From: Reclinomonas americana ATCC 50394
Taxonomy: Eukaryota > Jakobida > Jakobea > Jakobida
Assembly (NCBI GenBank): GCA_048213135.1
Contig: AFZH01018702.1
Location: forward strand, 1 to 27,852
Direction: 5' to 3'
DNA length: 27,852 nucleotides
Shown: positions 16,328 through 24,829 of the stretch, piece after piece
How positions within the stretch are numbered: position 1 is the first letter of the stretch
How the letters are laid out: every line of letters starts with the position of its first letter
Program-made: the position numbers and the translations under genes
Notes under the pieces: generated by a model
The model's input: only the letters and a program-made list of their open reading frames with translations
Database searches by the model: none
What the model was told of the DNA's origin: nothing

Positions 16328-17322
16328 CCCCGTACCCCCCGATTCCAGAGATCCGAGAGCGAGGCGAGGCCCCGCGGCGCATAGATGAGGAGCACGATCA
16401 GAGCCGCGCCGTAAGCGAGGTCCTGATAATCCTTGAGGTTGCGGAAGCTCTCCGGGAGCAGGATGATAATAATAGCCCCGATCAGCGGCCCTCCGATTGT
16501 ACCGATGCCGCCTACGTAGAGCATGGTGAAGGCGAGATTCACCATGTGCAGCCCGTAGACCTCCGGACTCACGAAGCCGACCACGTGGACGAAGAAGGAG
16601 CCCGCTAGTGCCGCATAGACCGCCGCGATCAAGAACGCGATAAGCTTGTAGCGCGCGACATCGATCCCCAGCGCCCGCGCTGCATCCTCACTGCCGGCGA
16701 CCGCCGCCATCGCTCGCCCCAGGCGGGAGTGGCGAATGAGCGCTGCCGCGGCCAGGCCGAGTCCCGCGATAACCGAGAGGAAGGTGAGATTGCCTCGGTC
16801 CGATGTGATCTCATACCCGAAAATCCCGATTGGTGGGATGCCTGAGATACCCATGTAACCTTGCGTGACCGACTGCCATTGTACCGCCACTTCATAGGTG
16901 ATGAGGCCGATCGCCAGAGTTGCCATGGCAAGATAGTGTCCCTTGAGCCGCAGCGCCGGGTAGCCCACGATGAGCGCAACAAGGAGCGCGCTGGCGAGGC
17001 CGACCGCGAGGGCAGGGGCAACACCCCAGCCATAGGTCGTAGTGAGGACTGCCGACATGTAGCCGCTGATGGCAGCAAAGGCGTTCTGTCCGAAAGAGAC
17101 TTGGCCCGTATAGCCCATGAACAGGTTTAATCCCGTGACGAACAGGACATAGATCAGGCCAAAGGAGACTACCGAGGTGAGATAGCCTCCACCGATATAG
17201 GCGTAGGCCACCAGCGCTACGCCAATCATGCTTGGCAACCAGTCCAGCCTGCGCCGCACGTGGTCTGGCTGAGGAGTTGGCTTCGCCTCAAGTGGCGAAG
17301 TAGTAGCGTGCAAGCTCGTCAT
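16324..17322 (-). CDS. livM: Branched-chain amino acid-type ABC transporter permease (LivM family)
   Basis: A 332-residue membrane protein, second half of the transport channel. Recognised by GLNLFMGYTGQVSFGQNAF, the LivM hallmark, then YPALRLKGHYLAMATLAIG and SEDAARALGIDVARYK. About ten hydrophobic segments follow a roughly 30-residue cytoplasmic N-terminus. Its start lies inside livF, giving a 35-bp overlap, so its translation should depend on ribosomes finishing livF. Confidence 0.95.
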   Translation of the reverse strand: MTSLHATTSPLEAKPTPQPDHVRRRLDWLPSMIGVALVAYAYIGGGYLTSVVSFGLIYVLFVTGLNLFMGYTGQVSFGQNAFAAISGYMSAVLTTTYGWGVAPALAVGLASALLVALIVGYPALRLKGHYLAMATLAIGLITYEVAVQWQSVTQGYMGISGIPPIGIFGYEITSDRGNLTFLSVIAGLGLAAAALIRHSRLGRAMAAVAGSEDAARALGIDVARYKLIAFLIAAVYAALAGSFFVHVVGFVSPEVYGLHMVNLAFTMLYVGGIGTIGGPLIGAIIIILLPESFRNLKDYQDLAYGAALIVLLIYAPRGLASLSDLWNRGVRG

Positions 17323-17998
17323 GTGATCGGACCTCGCGAGGATTAACTTCGGCTACAATCCGCCCGAGCGAGAGCAGATAGGCGCGATTTGCGAGCTTGA
17401 GCGCCAGCGGCGCTTTCTGCTCCACTAGAATGATTGAGAGACCCTGCCGGTTGAGCTCTCCCAAGGCCTCAAGGATCTCGGCAGTGACCCGTGGGGCGAG
17501 GCCGAGGGAGGGTTCGTCGAGAAGAAGAATGCGTGGCGCCGCCATGAGCGCCCGCCCGACCGCAAGCATCTGTTGCTCGCCGCCGGACAGAGATCCAGCA
17601 GTCTGGGCGAGCCGTTCCCGGAGCCTGGGGAAGATGCCAAGGACCCGTGACCAGCGTTCCTCGAACTGGGCACTGCCCTTGCGAATAAGATAGGCACCGA
17701 GCTCGAGGTTCTCCTCAACGCTCATCGGCCCGAAGATGCCCCGCCCTTCCGGCACGAGGATGATTCCACGAGCTGCCAGCGCAGCCGGATTGCGGCGGGG
17801 CAGGGCCTCGCCGCGAAGGCGGACCTCGCCCCGGTTCGGGACGAGGCCCATGATCGCCCGCATCAGCGTGGATTTCCCCGCGCCGTTCGGCCCGAGGACG
17901 GCGATAAATTCGCCATCCTCCACGCGGATCTCAGTGGGCTTCAGAGCTTCGACGTGCCCATAACGTGCACTGAGGTCAACCGTCTCGAAGAGAGCCAT
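17288..17998 (-). CDS. livF: ABC transporter ATP-binding protein (LivF family)
   Basis: A 236-residue ATPase with Walker A GPNGAGKST (about residues 36-44), signature LSGGEQQMLAVGRAL, Walker B RILLLDEPSLGLAP and the LivF-type IILVEQKAPLAL switch region. It partners LivG. It starts eight bases after the livK stop and overlaps livM by 35 bp, so the whole transporter is one transcription unit. Confidence 0.95.
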   Translation of the reverse strand: MALFETVDLSARYGHVEALKPTEIRVEDGEFIAVLGPNGAGKSTLMRAIMGLVPNRGEVRLRGEALPRRNPAALAARGIILVPEGRGIFGPMSVEENLELGAYLIRKGSAQFEERWSRVLGIFPRLRERLAQTAGSLSGGEQQMLAVGRALMAAPRILLLDEPSLGLAPRVTAEILEALGELNRQGLSIILVEQKAPLALKLANRAYLLSLGRIVAEVNPREVRSHDELARYYFAT

Positions 17999-18006
17999 GA
18001 CAACGC

Positions 18007-19146
18007 CTAACGCGCAAGAGTGACCAGGCCATCTTTGATCTGGGCGAGATAGAGAGAGTTCTCAGTCAGGCCCTGATGATTGTCCGGCGAGAAATTGTAG
18101 ACACCCGTCGTGCCTTGATATCCTGTGATCCTCTCCAAGGCGTCTCTTACCTTTGGACCTTCAAACGACTTGCTGTCCTCAATCGCCCGCTTGGTCAGCA
18201 TCAATGCGTCCCAACCGCGGCCAGCCCAGTTCGGATCACGCTCGCCGTATTTTGCGCGCCAGGGTTTGCGAAACCGATCGATCTCCGTCTTTAGCGGTCC
18301 TTCCGGAAGCGCCTCATAGACTTGTGAGGGCGCTGCGACGAAGAAGAACTTGTCGCCGAGCACCTCGGCCACTGGACGGAATACAGTGACGTCTTCAAGG
18401 CTAGTCAGCATCAGCAGATCGAGGCCGAGTTGCGTGATGTTTTTGGCAGCGGTAAGGGTCGTTCCGCCCACGCCCATCTTGAGGATTGCCTGAGCACCTG
18501 CCGCATTCAATTTGCTTAGTTGCGCCGACAGATCGGCTTCGTCCTGCCTGTATTGCTCTATCCCTACGACCTCAAGGCCGAACTTTGCTGCATCCTTCTC
18601 AGCAATTGTCTTTTGCAGCGTAGCGTAGGGTGATGGATCGTATATCACCCCGATCTTTTTGATTGGCGTCTTCTCCTGCAAATATTTCAGCCGCGTCTCG
18701 ACCTCGAAGCGAGGGGGTGGGATTGTGGTAAAGGCCCATTTTACGTGGTCTGGCTGCTGAGGTAGGATTGAGCAGAGGACCATTGGCAATTGCGCTCGCA
18801 CGACGAGTCCAGCCGCGGCAAAATTACCTGCCGAAACACATCCGGAAGTGAAGATCTTAACGCTGTCGGACGAGATCATCTTCCGGTAGGTGGTGACTGC
18901 CTCCTGCGGTTCAGACTTGTTGTCTTCGAGGAAGATTTCGATCTTCCGCCCCATGATCCCGCCTTGGGCGTTAAGTTCCTCCGCCGCAATTTTGACTGCG
19001 TCCGACCAAGCACGGTCGATCGTCGCAACATACCCGGTCAGTCCAGCCGAGATACCAACCTTGTATGTTTCGGAAGCATTCCCTGCGCTAACGGGGACTG
19101 CAACCGACAAGACCGCGATTATGTTAGCTAACTGTAGCTTCTTCAT
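18007..19146 (-). CDS. Periplasmic substrate-binding protein of the Liv/HAAT transporter
   Basis: A 379-residue type I periplasmic binding protein. A signal peptide is visible (MKKLQLANIIAVLSVAVPVSAG, cleavage probably near NASE), with no lipobox. The mature part starts YKVGISAGLTGYVATIDRAW; AAEELNAQGGIMGRKIEIFLED and VYDPSPYA-like strands follow the LivK pattern. It delivers the ligand to LivHM. ATG 19146 is chosen because GGAGGG sits just upstream and a signal peptide follows; a GTG at 19167 is possible. The ligand is unknown. Being next to HyuAB, an amide, lactam or amino-acid derivative is plausible. Confidence 0.93.
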   Translation of the reverse strand: MKKLQLANIIAVLSVAVPVSAGNASETYKVGISAGLTGYVATIDRAWSDAVKIAAEELNAQGGIMGRKIEIFLEDNKSEPQEAVTTYRKMISSDSVKIFTSGCVSAGNFAAAGLVVRAQLPMVLCSILPQQPDHVKWAFTTIPPPRFEVETRLKYLQEKTPIKKIGVIYDPSPYATLQKTIAEKDAAKFGLEVVGIEQYRQDEADLSAQLSKLNAAGAQAILKMGVGGTTLTAAKNITQLGLDLLMLTSLEDVTVFRPVAEVLGDKFFFVAAPSQVYEALPEGPLKTEIDRFRKPWRAKYGERDPNWAGRGWDALMLTKRAIEDSKSFEGPKVRDALERITGYQGTTGVYNFSPDNHQGLTENSLYLAQIKDGLVTLAR

Positions 19147-19194
19147 AGCGCTTCCCTCCGTTGTCACCGCCTATTCTCAGGCGGACTTATTTTC

Positions 19195-20745
19195 TCAGGC
19201 AACCTTCCCGAAGCCACCTCCGCCAGGTGTGACGAGCAGCACCCGATCCTCCGGCGACATCACGAACTTCCGCGGATCGGTGACGGAGTTGCCGTTGATC
19301 TCGAACTTACCGGGTGCACCCGCCTCAGCTCCCCCGAGCCCGTCCGAGTGATGGGCAGTCCGGCTCACGATTGCGTTCAGCAACCACGGCTTGTCAGTTT
19401 CCAAATGGAATTCGACGATTTGTCCATCGCCTCCGCGGAATTGACCATCTCCGCCCGTTCCGCGAACGAGTTCCTTTCGGTCAAAAACGATCGGCATCTC
19501 AGCTTCGAGTACCTCGATGGGAACCGCCGAGATTCCGGCTGGATAACAGGTAGCCGACAAGCCGCCCTTGTTAGCGCGAGCACCCATTCCTCCAGAGAAG
19601 TTGAACATGGAACTCGCAAATGGGCGTTCACTCTGGTCGCGGCCGAATATTTGCAGCGACCAAAGGCCACCGGCACTCTCGGCCAGAACCGTGTCGGGGG
19701 TAATTTGGTAAAGCGCCTTCATCAACGGCATAGGAACGTGCATTCCGACGACATGGCGCGCACTTACTGGCGACGGATACTGTGCATTGAGGATCGAGCC
19801 CTCAGGAGCGATAACCTTGAAGGGCTCCATGCTTCCATTGTTGTTCGGAATTTCCGGGGTAAGACAACAATGCATCGTGAATGCATTGTAAGCAATCGTA
19901 TAGTTGAGGCATACGTTGATCCCAAGGGGACTGGCGCCCGAGCTCCCCGTAAAGTCGGTGACGATTTCCCCCTTGACGTTATCGATGGTCACGGCAGTAC
20001 GAATGACAATCTCTTCCGACCCGGGGATATCGAAGCGCGTCTCTCCATGGAAGGTGCCGGCCGGGAGCTGTCGAATCCGCTCGCGTGTTGCTACCTCGGA
20101 ACGTTCAATGATCGCATCGGATAGCTCCTGCAAATCCTCCAGCCCGTACCGTTCCATCAGGCTGACGATTCGCTCGCCCCCGATACGGCCGCACGATACC
20201 TGCGCAGCAATATCTCCGAGGACGTGCTCTGGCTCGCGCGTGTTCCGCCTGATAATGGCGTGAAGCGTCCGGTCCGGATCACCACCATCGTAAAGCTTGA
20301 GCGGAGGAATCCAAAGACCTTCCTCATGGATGTCCCGCGCACCTGCACCCATCCCGTATCCGCCGATGTCGGTATGATGGATGCAGCTTCCGATAAAGCC
20401 GACAAGGTTCTCACGATAAAAAATCGGTGAGAGGATAGTGATGTCGAAGAAGTGCGAGGCCGCAAGCCACGGATCGTTCGTGATGAGATGGTCGCCTGGC
20501 CGTAAAGTCTCGACGGGGAATGCTTCCGTGAAGCATTGGCCAGCGGTACGCATCGTGTTGATGTGTCCCGGCGCCCCTGTCACCGCATTTGCGACGAGCC
20601 TCCCGTTCCGGTCGAGTACAGCAACCGCCAAGTCGCCAGCCTCTCGCACCACTGGGCTAAAAGCGGTCCGGCGAAGCGCTCGGGCCTGCTCGTTTGAGAT
20701 GCTAATGAGATTGTTCCAGAGCACGCGAAGATGTACGTTGTCCAT
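19195..20745 (-). CDS. hyuB: Hydantoinase B / oxoprolinase-family subunit
   Basis: A 516-residue HyuB-family protein, the partner of HyuA in ATP-dependent ring-opening amidohydrolases (N-methylhydantoinase, 5-oxoprolinase, caprolactamase) and in some carboxylases. Seen: EQARALRRTAFSPVVREAGD at the start, GDHLITNDPWLAASHF, HHTDIGGYGMGAGARD with the HxD metal-type motif, FTGSSGASPLGINVCLN, and the C-terminal LVTPGGGGFG. ATG 20745 (AGAGGG upstream) is chosen because the family N-terminus MDNVHLRVLWNNL starts there, rather than the longer frame from 20841. It therefore overlaps the hyuA 3' end by 44 bp, indicating coupled translation and a stoichiometric complex. Confidence 0.92.
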   Translation of the reverse strand: MDNVHLRVLWNNLISISNEQARALRRTAFSPVVREAGDLAVAVLDRNGRLVANAVTGAPGHINTMRTAGQCFTEAFPVETLRPGDHLITNDPWLAASHFFDITILSPIFYRENLVGFIGSCIHHTDIGGYGMGAGARDIHEEGLWIPPLKLYDGGDPDRTLHAIIRRNTREPEHVLGDIAAQVSCGRIGGERIVSLMERYGLEDLQELSDAIIERSEVATRERIRQLPAGTFHGETRFDIPGSEEIVIRTAVTIDNVKGEIVTDFTGSSGASPLGINVCLNYTIAYNAFTMHCCLTPEIPNNNGSMEPFKVIAPEGSILNAQYPSPVSARHVVGMHVPMPLMKALYQITPDTVLAESAGGLWSLQIFGRDQSERPFASSMFNFSGGMGARANKGGLSATCYPAGISAVPIEVLEAEMPIVFDRKELVRGTGGDGQFRGGDGQIVEFHLETDKPWLLNAIVSRTAHHSDGLGGAEAGAPGKFEINGNSVTDPRKFVMSPEDRVLLVTPGGGGFGKVA

Positions 20746-22819
20746 AGCCGAAGCCCTCTTTAATTGCATAGATGCACCCGTTGTGGTCGACCTCGGCATT
20801 CCACCCTGGCAGAATGGCGATAGTCGTCTCACGTTCTTCAATGATCAGTGGCCCACGCAGTTGCTCTTGCTTGTTGAGAGCGGCTCGCGAGTAGACCGGT
20901 ACTTCCACCTTGCCGGTGGGAAACTGGACGCTGCGACGTTGATTCCGAACCGAGGTTGCCTGTCTTTCTGGCTGAACCCGGGTTCTATCGTGTTCGGGGC
21001 CGTTGGCGGTGACACGCCACGCGACAATTTCAATCTCTAGCTCGTCCAGCTTCACGCCGTAGTTACGGTCATAGCTTTCCTCGAAAAGTTGCCGCATGGC
21101 AGACTCGTCACGCGAAGCGATTACCTTCGTAGGAAACGGTATCGTGAGTTCGTTGTGCTGGCCACGGTAGCGCATGTCGGCGAGCACTGAAATGGTAAGA
21201 GCATCGGAGGAGCAGCCAGCCTTGACCAAGGCTGATTTCGCTTCCTCGCTCATGGCCTCGATATGCGCTACCGCGACTTCCCAGTCCAATTTGCCGAGAA
21301 AACTCAATTCGCTCTGGACAAGGTCTAGCCGCAGCGGAGTCACTAGAGTGCCGAATGCCGACAGAACGCTCGCCATAGGTGGGTAGATCACGGTGCTACT
21401 CTCGAGGAGTTCCGCGACATAGCAAGCATGGACGGGTCCCGCACCGCCGAAGGCGAGAAGCGGAACTCCTCTCCAATCGATACCCCTCTCGGTAGCGTGA
21501 GCCCTGACAGCCGCCGCCATTGACTCGCCGACAAGCTCGTAGATGCCGAGCGCGACTTGGTCCTGATCGATGCCAAGTTCCTCGCCTAGAGACGCAAGGG
21601 CGCGTCGTGCACCTACCTCATCGAGCGCTATCTCCCCTCCTAGGAAGCGCTCGGGATCAAGCATTCCCAATACCAGATCGGCATCGGTGACCGTGGGCTT
21701 TGTTCCACCACGCCCGTAGCAGACTGGCCCTGGGTTGGACCCAGCACTCTGGGGACCGACCGTCAAGAGATTTAACCTGTCCTTCGAGGCGATGCTGCCT
21801 CCCCCCGCTCCGATCTCGATCATGTCGATGCACGGTAGCGTCACGGGAAGGCCGCTTCCTTGCTGGAAGCGATAGATGCGATCGACTTCGAATGTGCCGG
21901 TTACAAGTGGTGTTCCATTCTGAATGAAACAGGCTTTGGCGGTCGTTCCTCCCATGTCGAACGAAAGAAGGGCATGAAGATCCAGCAGCTTTGCGTAGTA
22001 AGATGCTGCAAGCGCACCGGCGGCGGGACCAGACTCGATCATTCGCACAGGGTTCGTGGCCGCCACATCCGCGCCAATCACGCCCCCGCTGCTCATCATG
22101 ATGAGCAGGTCCTGACGGAACCCAGCGCGATGAAGCCCACCCTGAAGCGCCTCAAGGTACGGCTTCACTATTGGAATTGTGTAAGCATTCAGTGCGGTCG
22201 TCGAAGCGCGTGGATACTCCCGCATCTGAGGTGCGACGTCGGAGGAAAGCGAAACTAGGATACTGGGAATTCTCTCTTTCAAGATATCCCTAATCAGCCT
22301 CTCGTTCGCCGGATTCTTATAAGAGTTTAGGAAACAAATGGCGACAGATTTGACACCTGCCGCGGCGAGCTCACTCGCAGCCGCTTCAACGCTTTGCCGG
22401 TCTACCTCGTGAGCAATGCTTCCATCCGCGCGGGTTCTCTCAACGATTTCGAATGTCAGTTCAACAGGAATCAGAGGCTCCGGGACTTCCAGCTGGTTGT
22501 CGAAAATGTCCGATCTACATTCATCTCGAATAACCAATACGTCGCGAAAGCCCGATGTAACGAGCAAGGCAGCCTTAGGCGCTTTCCGCTCAATCACCGC
22601 GTTCGTCACGACGGTTGTGGCGTGAACGACCACGTCGTCGATCATGGCCGGGGTTGCGCCGGCTTTCTTGAGTACGGCGTCGATGGCGCCAAAAAACCCT
22701 TTGGTAAGGTCCTCGGACGTGGTCAACGTCTTGTCAACCCAAAACCGACCGTCCGCATGCCGGAGGACCACGTCGGTAAAGGTACCTCCAATATCTACTG
22801 CGATGGAATATTCAGCCAT
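20702..22819 (-). CDS. hyuA: Hydantoinase A / oxoprolinase-family ATPase subunit
   Basis: A 705-residue HyuA-family protein with an ASKHA-type ATP site: DIGGTFTDVV at residues 9-18, the second phosphate motif FDMGGTTAKACF, and GAGGGSIA further on. VVHATTVVTNAVIERK and GPVCYGRGGTKPTVTDADLV are family signatures. It phosphorylates or activates the substrate for the HyuB subunit at the cost of ATP. Known relatives act on 5-oxoproline, hydantoins, caprolactam, acetophenone and acetone, and sequence alone does not choose among them. It starts 14 bases after the iclR stop. A weak GGGA is the only Shine-Dalgarno. Confidence 0.93.
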   Translation of the reverse strand: MAEYSIAVDIGGTFTDVVLRHADGRFWVDKTLTTSEDLTKGFFGAIDAVLKKAGATPAMIDDVVVHATTVVTNAVIERKAPKAALLVTSGFRDVLVIRDECRSDIFDNQLEVPEPLIPVELTFEIVERTRADGSIAHEVDRQSVEAAASELAAAGVKSVAICFLNSYKNPANERLIRDILKERIPSILVSLSSDVAPQMREYPRASTTALNAYTIPIVKPYLEALQGGLHRAGFRQDLLIMMSSGGVIGADVAATNPVRMIESGPAAGALAASYYAKLLDLHALLSFDMGGTTAKACFIQNGTPLVTGTFEVDRIYRFQQGSGLPVTLPCIDMIEIGAGGGSIASKDRLNLLTVGPQSAGSNPGPVCYGRGGTKPTVTDADLVLGMLDPERFLGGEIALDEVGARRALASLGEELGIDQDQVALGIYELVGESMAAAVRAHATERGIDWRGVPLLAFGGAGPVHACYVAELLESSTVIYPPMASVLSAFGTLVTPLRLDLVQSELSFLGKLDWEVAVAHIEAMSEEAKSALVKAGCSSDALTISVLADMRYRGQHNELTIPFPTKVIASRDESAMRQLFEESYDRNYGVKLDELEIEIVAWRVTANGPEHDRTRVQPERQATSVRNQRRSVQFPTGKVEVPVYSRAALNKQEQLRGPLIIEERETTIAILPGWNAEVDHNGCIYAIKEGFGYGQRTSSRALEQSH

Positions 22820-22833
22820 GTTCCCGATCCAAG

Positions 22834-23637
22834 TTAGAGATCCTTAGAAATTTCCTCTGCCGCGGCCAGAAGAGCGTTTACGTCCGCCGGATCTGGTACT
22901 CGTGGCAAAGTGTCAGCGGGTGCAAACAGCCCGATCGACCCTTCGTAGCCTCGTCGAGACACGATTGGCGCGGCGATGGTGCTCATTCCACTCACTGATT
23001 CCTGCGAAGCAGAGGCCCATCCTTGAGCCCTGATGCCCTCAATTTCCCGCGTGAGAGCGAGAGGGTCCGTGATTGTAAACTCCGTGTGCTTCGGTAGCCC
23101 CGCGGCGATAGTGGAACCGAGCAGATGCCGCGGACCAAAGGCAAGGGCTACTTTACCATGTGCCGACGCATGCAGATCGAAACTTGCCCCGACCCTCAAG
23201 ATGTACTGTACAGTCTTTCGGCCTGCTTCACTCTCGACGATCGTTATTCGATGATCGCCCACCAAGCGGGCGAGTGTCACCGTATGTCCTCGTTCATCGC
23301 GAAGTCTTTCCATGACCCGGCGCGCGCTTCGAACGAGCCCGTCTCCGACTTGGATGCTCTGAAGAAGATCATAGGCCCGTCCGTCTAATCCAAACCGTTC
23401 CGTCTCTCTGTTTTGCGTGAGGAAACCAGCGTCCCGGAGTGTGTGGAGATGGCGGAATATTTGAAATTTCGTTAGCCCGAGTTCCTTTGCTAGTTCGGAG
23501 ACGCCTCTATCGCGTCCGCTCTTTGCTATTGCCTCGAGGACGCTCAAACCCACGAGGAGTGAACGGATCGAGTACCCACTATCGGAAGAGTTGATCTCGC
23601 GTTTCTCTTCAGGAATCTTACTTACGGTTTTCTTCAT
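22834..23637 (-). CDS. IclR-family transcriptional regulator
   Basis: A 267-residue regulator. A winged helix-turn-helix (LEAIAKSGRDRGVSELAKEL, then GLTKFQIFRHLHTLRDAGFL) is followed by the effector-binding IclR domain, with RLVGDHRITIVES, HASAHGKVALAF and ISAPIV-like (here TIAAPIVSRRGYEGSIGLF) strands. ATG 23637 is chosen because AAGGAG lies eight bases upstream and the family N-terminal helix begins shortly after; the longer frame upstream is not supported. As the first gene of the nine-gene operon it probably controls its own transcription and that of hyuAB-liv, and possibly the divergent cupin gene. Confidence 0.92.
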   Translation of the reverse strand: MKKTVSKIPEEKREINSSDSGYSIRSLLVGLSVLEAIAKSGRDRGVSELAKELGLTKFQIFRHLHTLRDAGFLTQNRETERFGLDGRAYDLLQSIQVGDGLVRSARRVMERLRDERGHTVTLARLVGDHRITIVESEAGRKTVQYILRVGASFDLHASAHGKVALAFGPRHLLGSTIAAGLPKHTEFTITDPLALTREIEGIRAQGWASASQESVSGMSTIAAPIVSRRGYEGSIGLFAPADTLPRVPDPADVNALLAAAEEISKDL

Positions 23638-24138
23638 ATGGGAACTCCTTATGGTTCGCCGAGCATCAATTACTGGATGCTTGGCCGCCGCGCTCCCGGT
23701 TGGACAGAACTCTACAATTGAGGAATGCGCCAACCACCGATGGTGGACCTCCGACACGACTTGGTCGACTCGACTAGTTGGTCGGAGGGATGACATTCAG
23801 CACTTGCCTCATGTTTCGCTATCCGCAACGTCGTTTTATATGTTCTCAATCGGGAATGGAAGTCAAGCGGCATTTCGAACGACGGCTTGAGCGCCCGATT
23901 TGACCAATTTCGCAGGCGATTTCTGGCTAGTAATGAAAAATGTAGCAACTTATGACCGGGAACTTGCAATATATTCATAGACAACAAGAACAAATGTTAG
24001 TGATGTTGTCTAACTATGGTTCATTAGATCATCTAGATTTGTAAATAATATAGGCATGTAATTTGCGCATTGTATATTATTTAATCTCTATATATTTCAT
24101 CAAGCCAGTTCGTAGTGAATCATCCCGTACGCCAGCTA

Positions 24139-24144
24139 TTGACA
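24139..24144 (+). promoter_or_regulatory. Possible -35 box for the cupin gene
   Basis: A perfect TTGACA sits 72 bases before the cupin start. No good -10 box lies at 16-18 bp; the best is GGAATA at 24163-24168. A regulator-dependent promoter is therefore possible. Confidence 0.35.
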
Positions 24145-24182
24145 AACGGTTAAAGTTCTAGCGGAATAGGTGTCCGAAACGA

Positions 24183-24201
24183 CGTTGCGGATTGCGCAAC
24201 G
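24183..24201. promoter_or_regulatory. Inverted repeat CGTTGCG-N5-CGCAACG upstream of the cupin gene
   Basis: Perfect 7-bp arms around a 5-base spacer end four bases before the AGGGAG ribosome binding site (24205-24210). It could be an operator for the neighbouring IclR-type protein, or an RNA hairpin that masks the ribosome site. Confidence 0.4.
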
Positions 24202-24215
24202 AGCAGGGAGCACGG

Positions 24216-24605
24216 ATGATGGACGAGAACAACGCTGTTCCGCAATACAACTGGGAATCGATTCCTGAGCGCGAATTGCGCAAAGGCGTGACACAGAAGG
24301 TATTCAGGGGGGATGATGTGGTTGTTGGCCAGACGACGTTATGGCCAGGTATGCAAACTGCTCCACACAGCCACCCGTGGGAGCAGATTTTTATGATCCT
24401 CAAAGGGCGGGTTACGCTTCATGTGGGAAATCAGACATACGATTGCCCTGCAGGTACCGTCATCAGAATTCCGCCAAACGTTGAGCATTGGGCTGATGGT
24501 CCTCGTCCAGAGGACGGACCCGCGCTCAACCTCGATATCTGGACCCCTCTTCGTCCGGACTACGCGAAGTTTACTGATTACCAAACGGACAAATTCAGTA
24601 AGTAG
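24216..24605 (+). CDS. Small cupin-domain protein
   Basis: A 129-residue single-domain cupin. Motif 1 is GMQTAPHSHPWEQIFMILKG, giving the His-x-His and Glu metal ligands; motif 2 is GTVIRIPPNVEHWAD with the third His. Such proteins bind Fe, Mn or Ni and act as isomerases, dioxygenases or small-molecule sensors. ATG 24216 (AGGGAG five bases upstream) or ATG 24219 (eight bases) are both possible. It is divergent from iclR and ends at a strong hairpin, so it forms its own unit. It probably serves the same pathway, but the reaction cannot be named. Confidence 0.88.
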   Translation: MMDENNAVPQYNWESIPERELRKGVTQKVFRGDDVVVGQTTLWPGMQTAPHSHPWEQIFMILKGRVTLHVGNQTYDCPAGTVIRIPPNVEHWADGPRPEDGPALNLDIWTPLRPDYAKFTDYQTDKFSK

Positions 24606-24625
24606 AAGTACCGGCTGTGAGTTAC

Positions 24626-24655
24626 GACCCTGGCCTCTTCTGGCAGGCCAGGGTC
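24626..24655 (+). terminator. Hairpin terminator after the cupin gene
   Basis: GACCCTGGCCT and AGGCCAGGGTC form a perfect 11-bp stem with an 8-base loop, 20 bases after the cupin stop. It is followed by TTCCC, a weak T-tract. Confidence 0.65.
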
Positions 24656-24687
24656 TTCCCGGGCGTCGTTGTGTCCGCAGGAGTGGA

Positions 24688-24779
24688 TATCCGCGCGAGA
24701 GCCAGGAGATGGTCTTCGATGCCCATGACCGGGCCTTCGCCTTCTTCAAGGGCGCCTGCACGCGCGGCATCTACGACAA
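24688..24779 (+). pseudogene. istA fragment, left of the IS1111-group insertion
   Basis: About 31 codons of an IS21 transposase: YPRESQEMVFDAHDRAFAFF, then KGACTRGIYDN. The frame ends exactly where the IS110-family element begins, in the codons for the catalytic YDN motif, and resumes at 26101 as NMKTAVETIF. Everything upstream (helix-turn-helix and first Asp) is absent. Confidence 0.88.
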
Positions 24780-24782
24780 TCT

Positions 24783-24798
24783 ATGGACGCCTCCCGCT
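24783..24798 (+). repeat. Subterminal inverted repeat, left copy (IS1111-group)
   Basis: ATGGACGCCTCCCGCT, identical to the complement of 26080-26095 and set a few bases inside the junction, as in IS1111-group elements. Confidence 0.9.
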
Positions 24799-24829
24799 GC
24801 AAGGTAGTTCTGTGGGCAACGTCGGCTTG

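Larger units (their letters stand above)
23638..24215. promoter_or_regulatory. Divergent control region between iclR and the cupin gene
   Basis: This 578-bp region has no convincing gene. The part from about 23900 to 24120 is strikingly AT-rich compared with the GC-rich surroundings, with runs such as TAAATAATATAGG and TATATTATTTAATC. On the iclR side there are two TTGGTCG copies (23761 and 23778) and a small inverted repeat CCACC-GAT-GGTGG (23734-23746). On the cupin side lie a TTGACA box and an inverted repeat, listed separately. It most likely holds both promoters and the IclR operators. Confidence 0.55.

Noticed and set aside
19348-20124. 258-codon plus-strand frame within hyuB
   Set aside because: It lies opposite conserved HyuB sequence and shows no family signature.
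23761-23784. Two TTGGTCG copies 17 bp apart as an IclR operator
   Set aside because: Seven-base direct repeats are short, and IclR operators are usually inverted repeats. Mentioned in the control region only.
24778-24780. A classical target-site duplication for the IS1111-group element
   Set aside because: The flanks share at most a 2-base AA, which fits a recombination core rather than a duplication.
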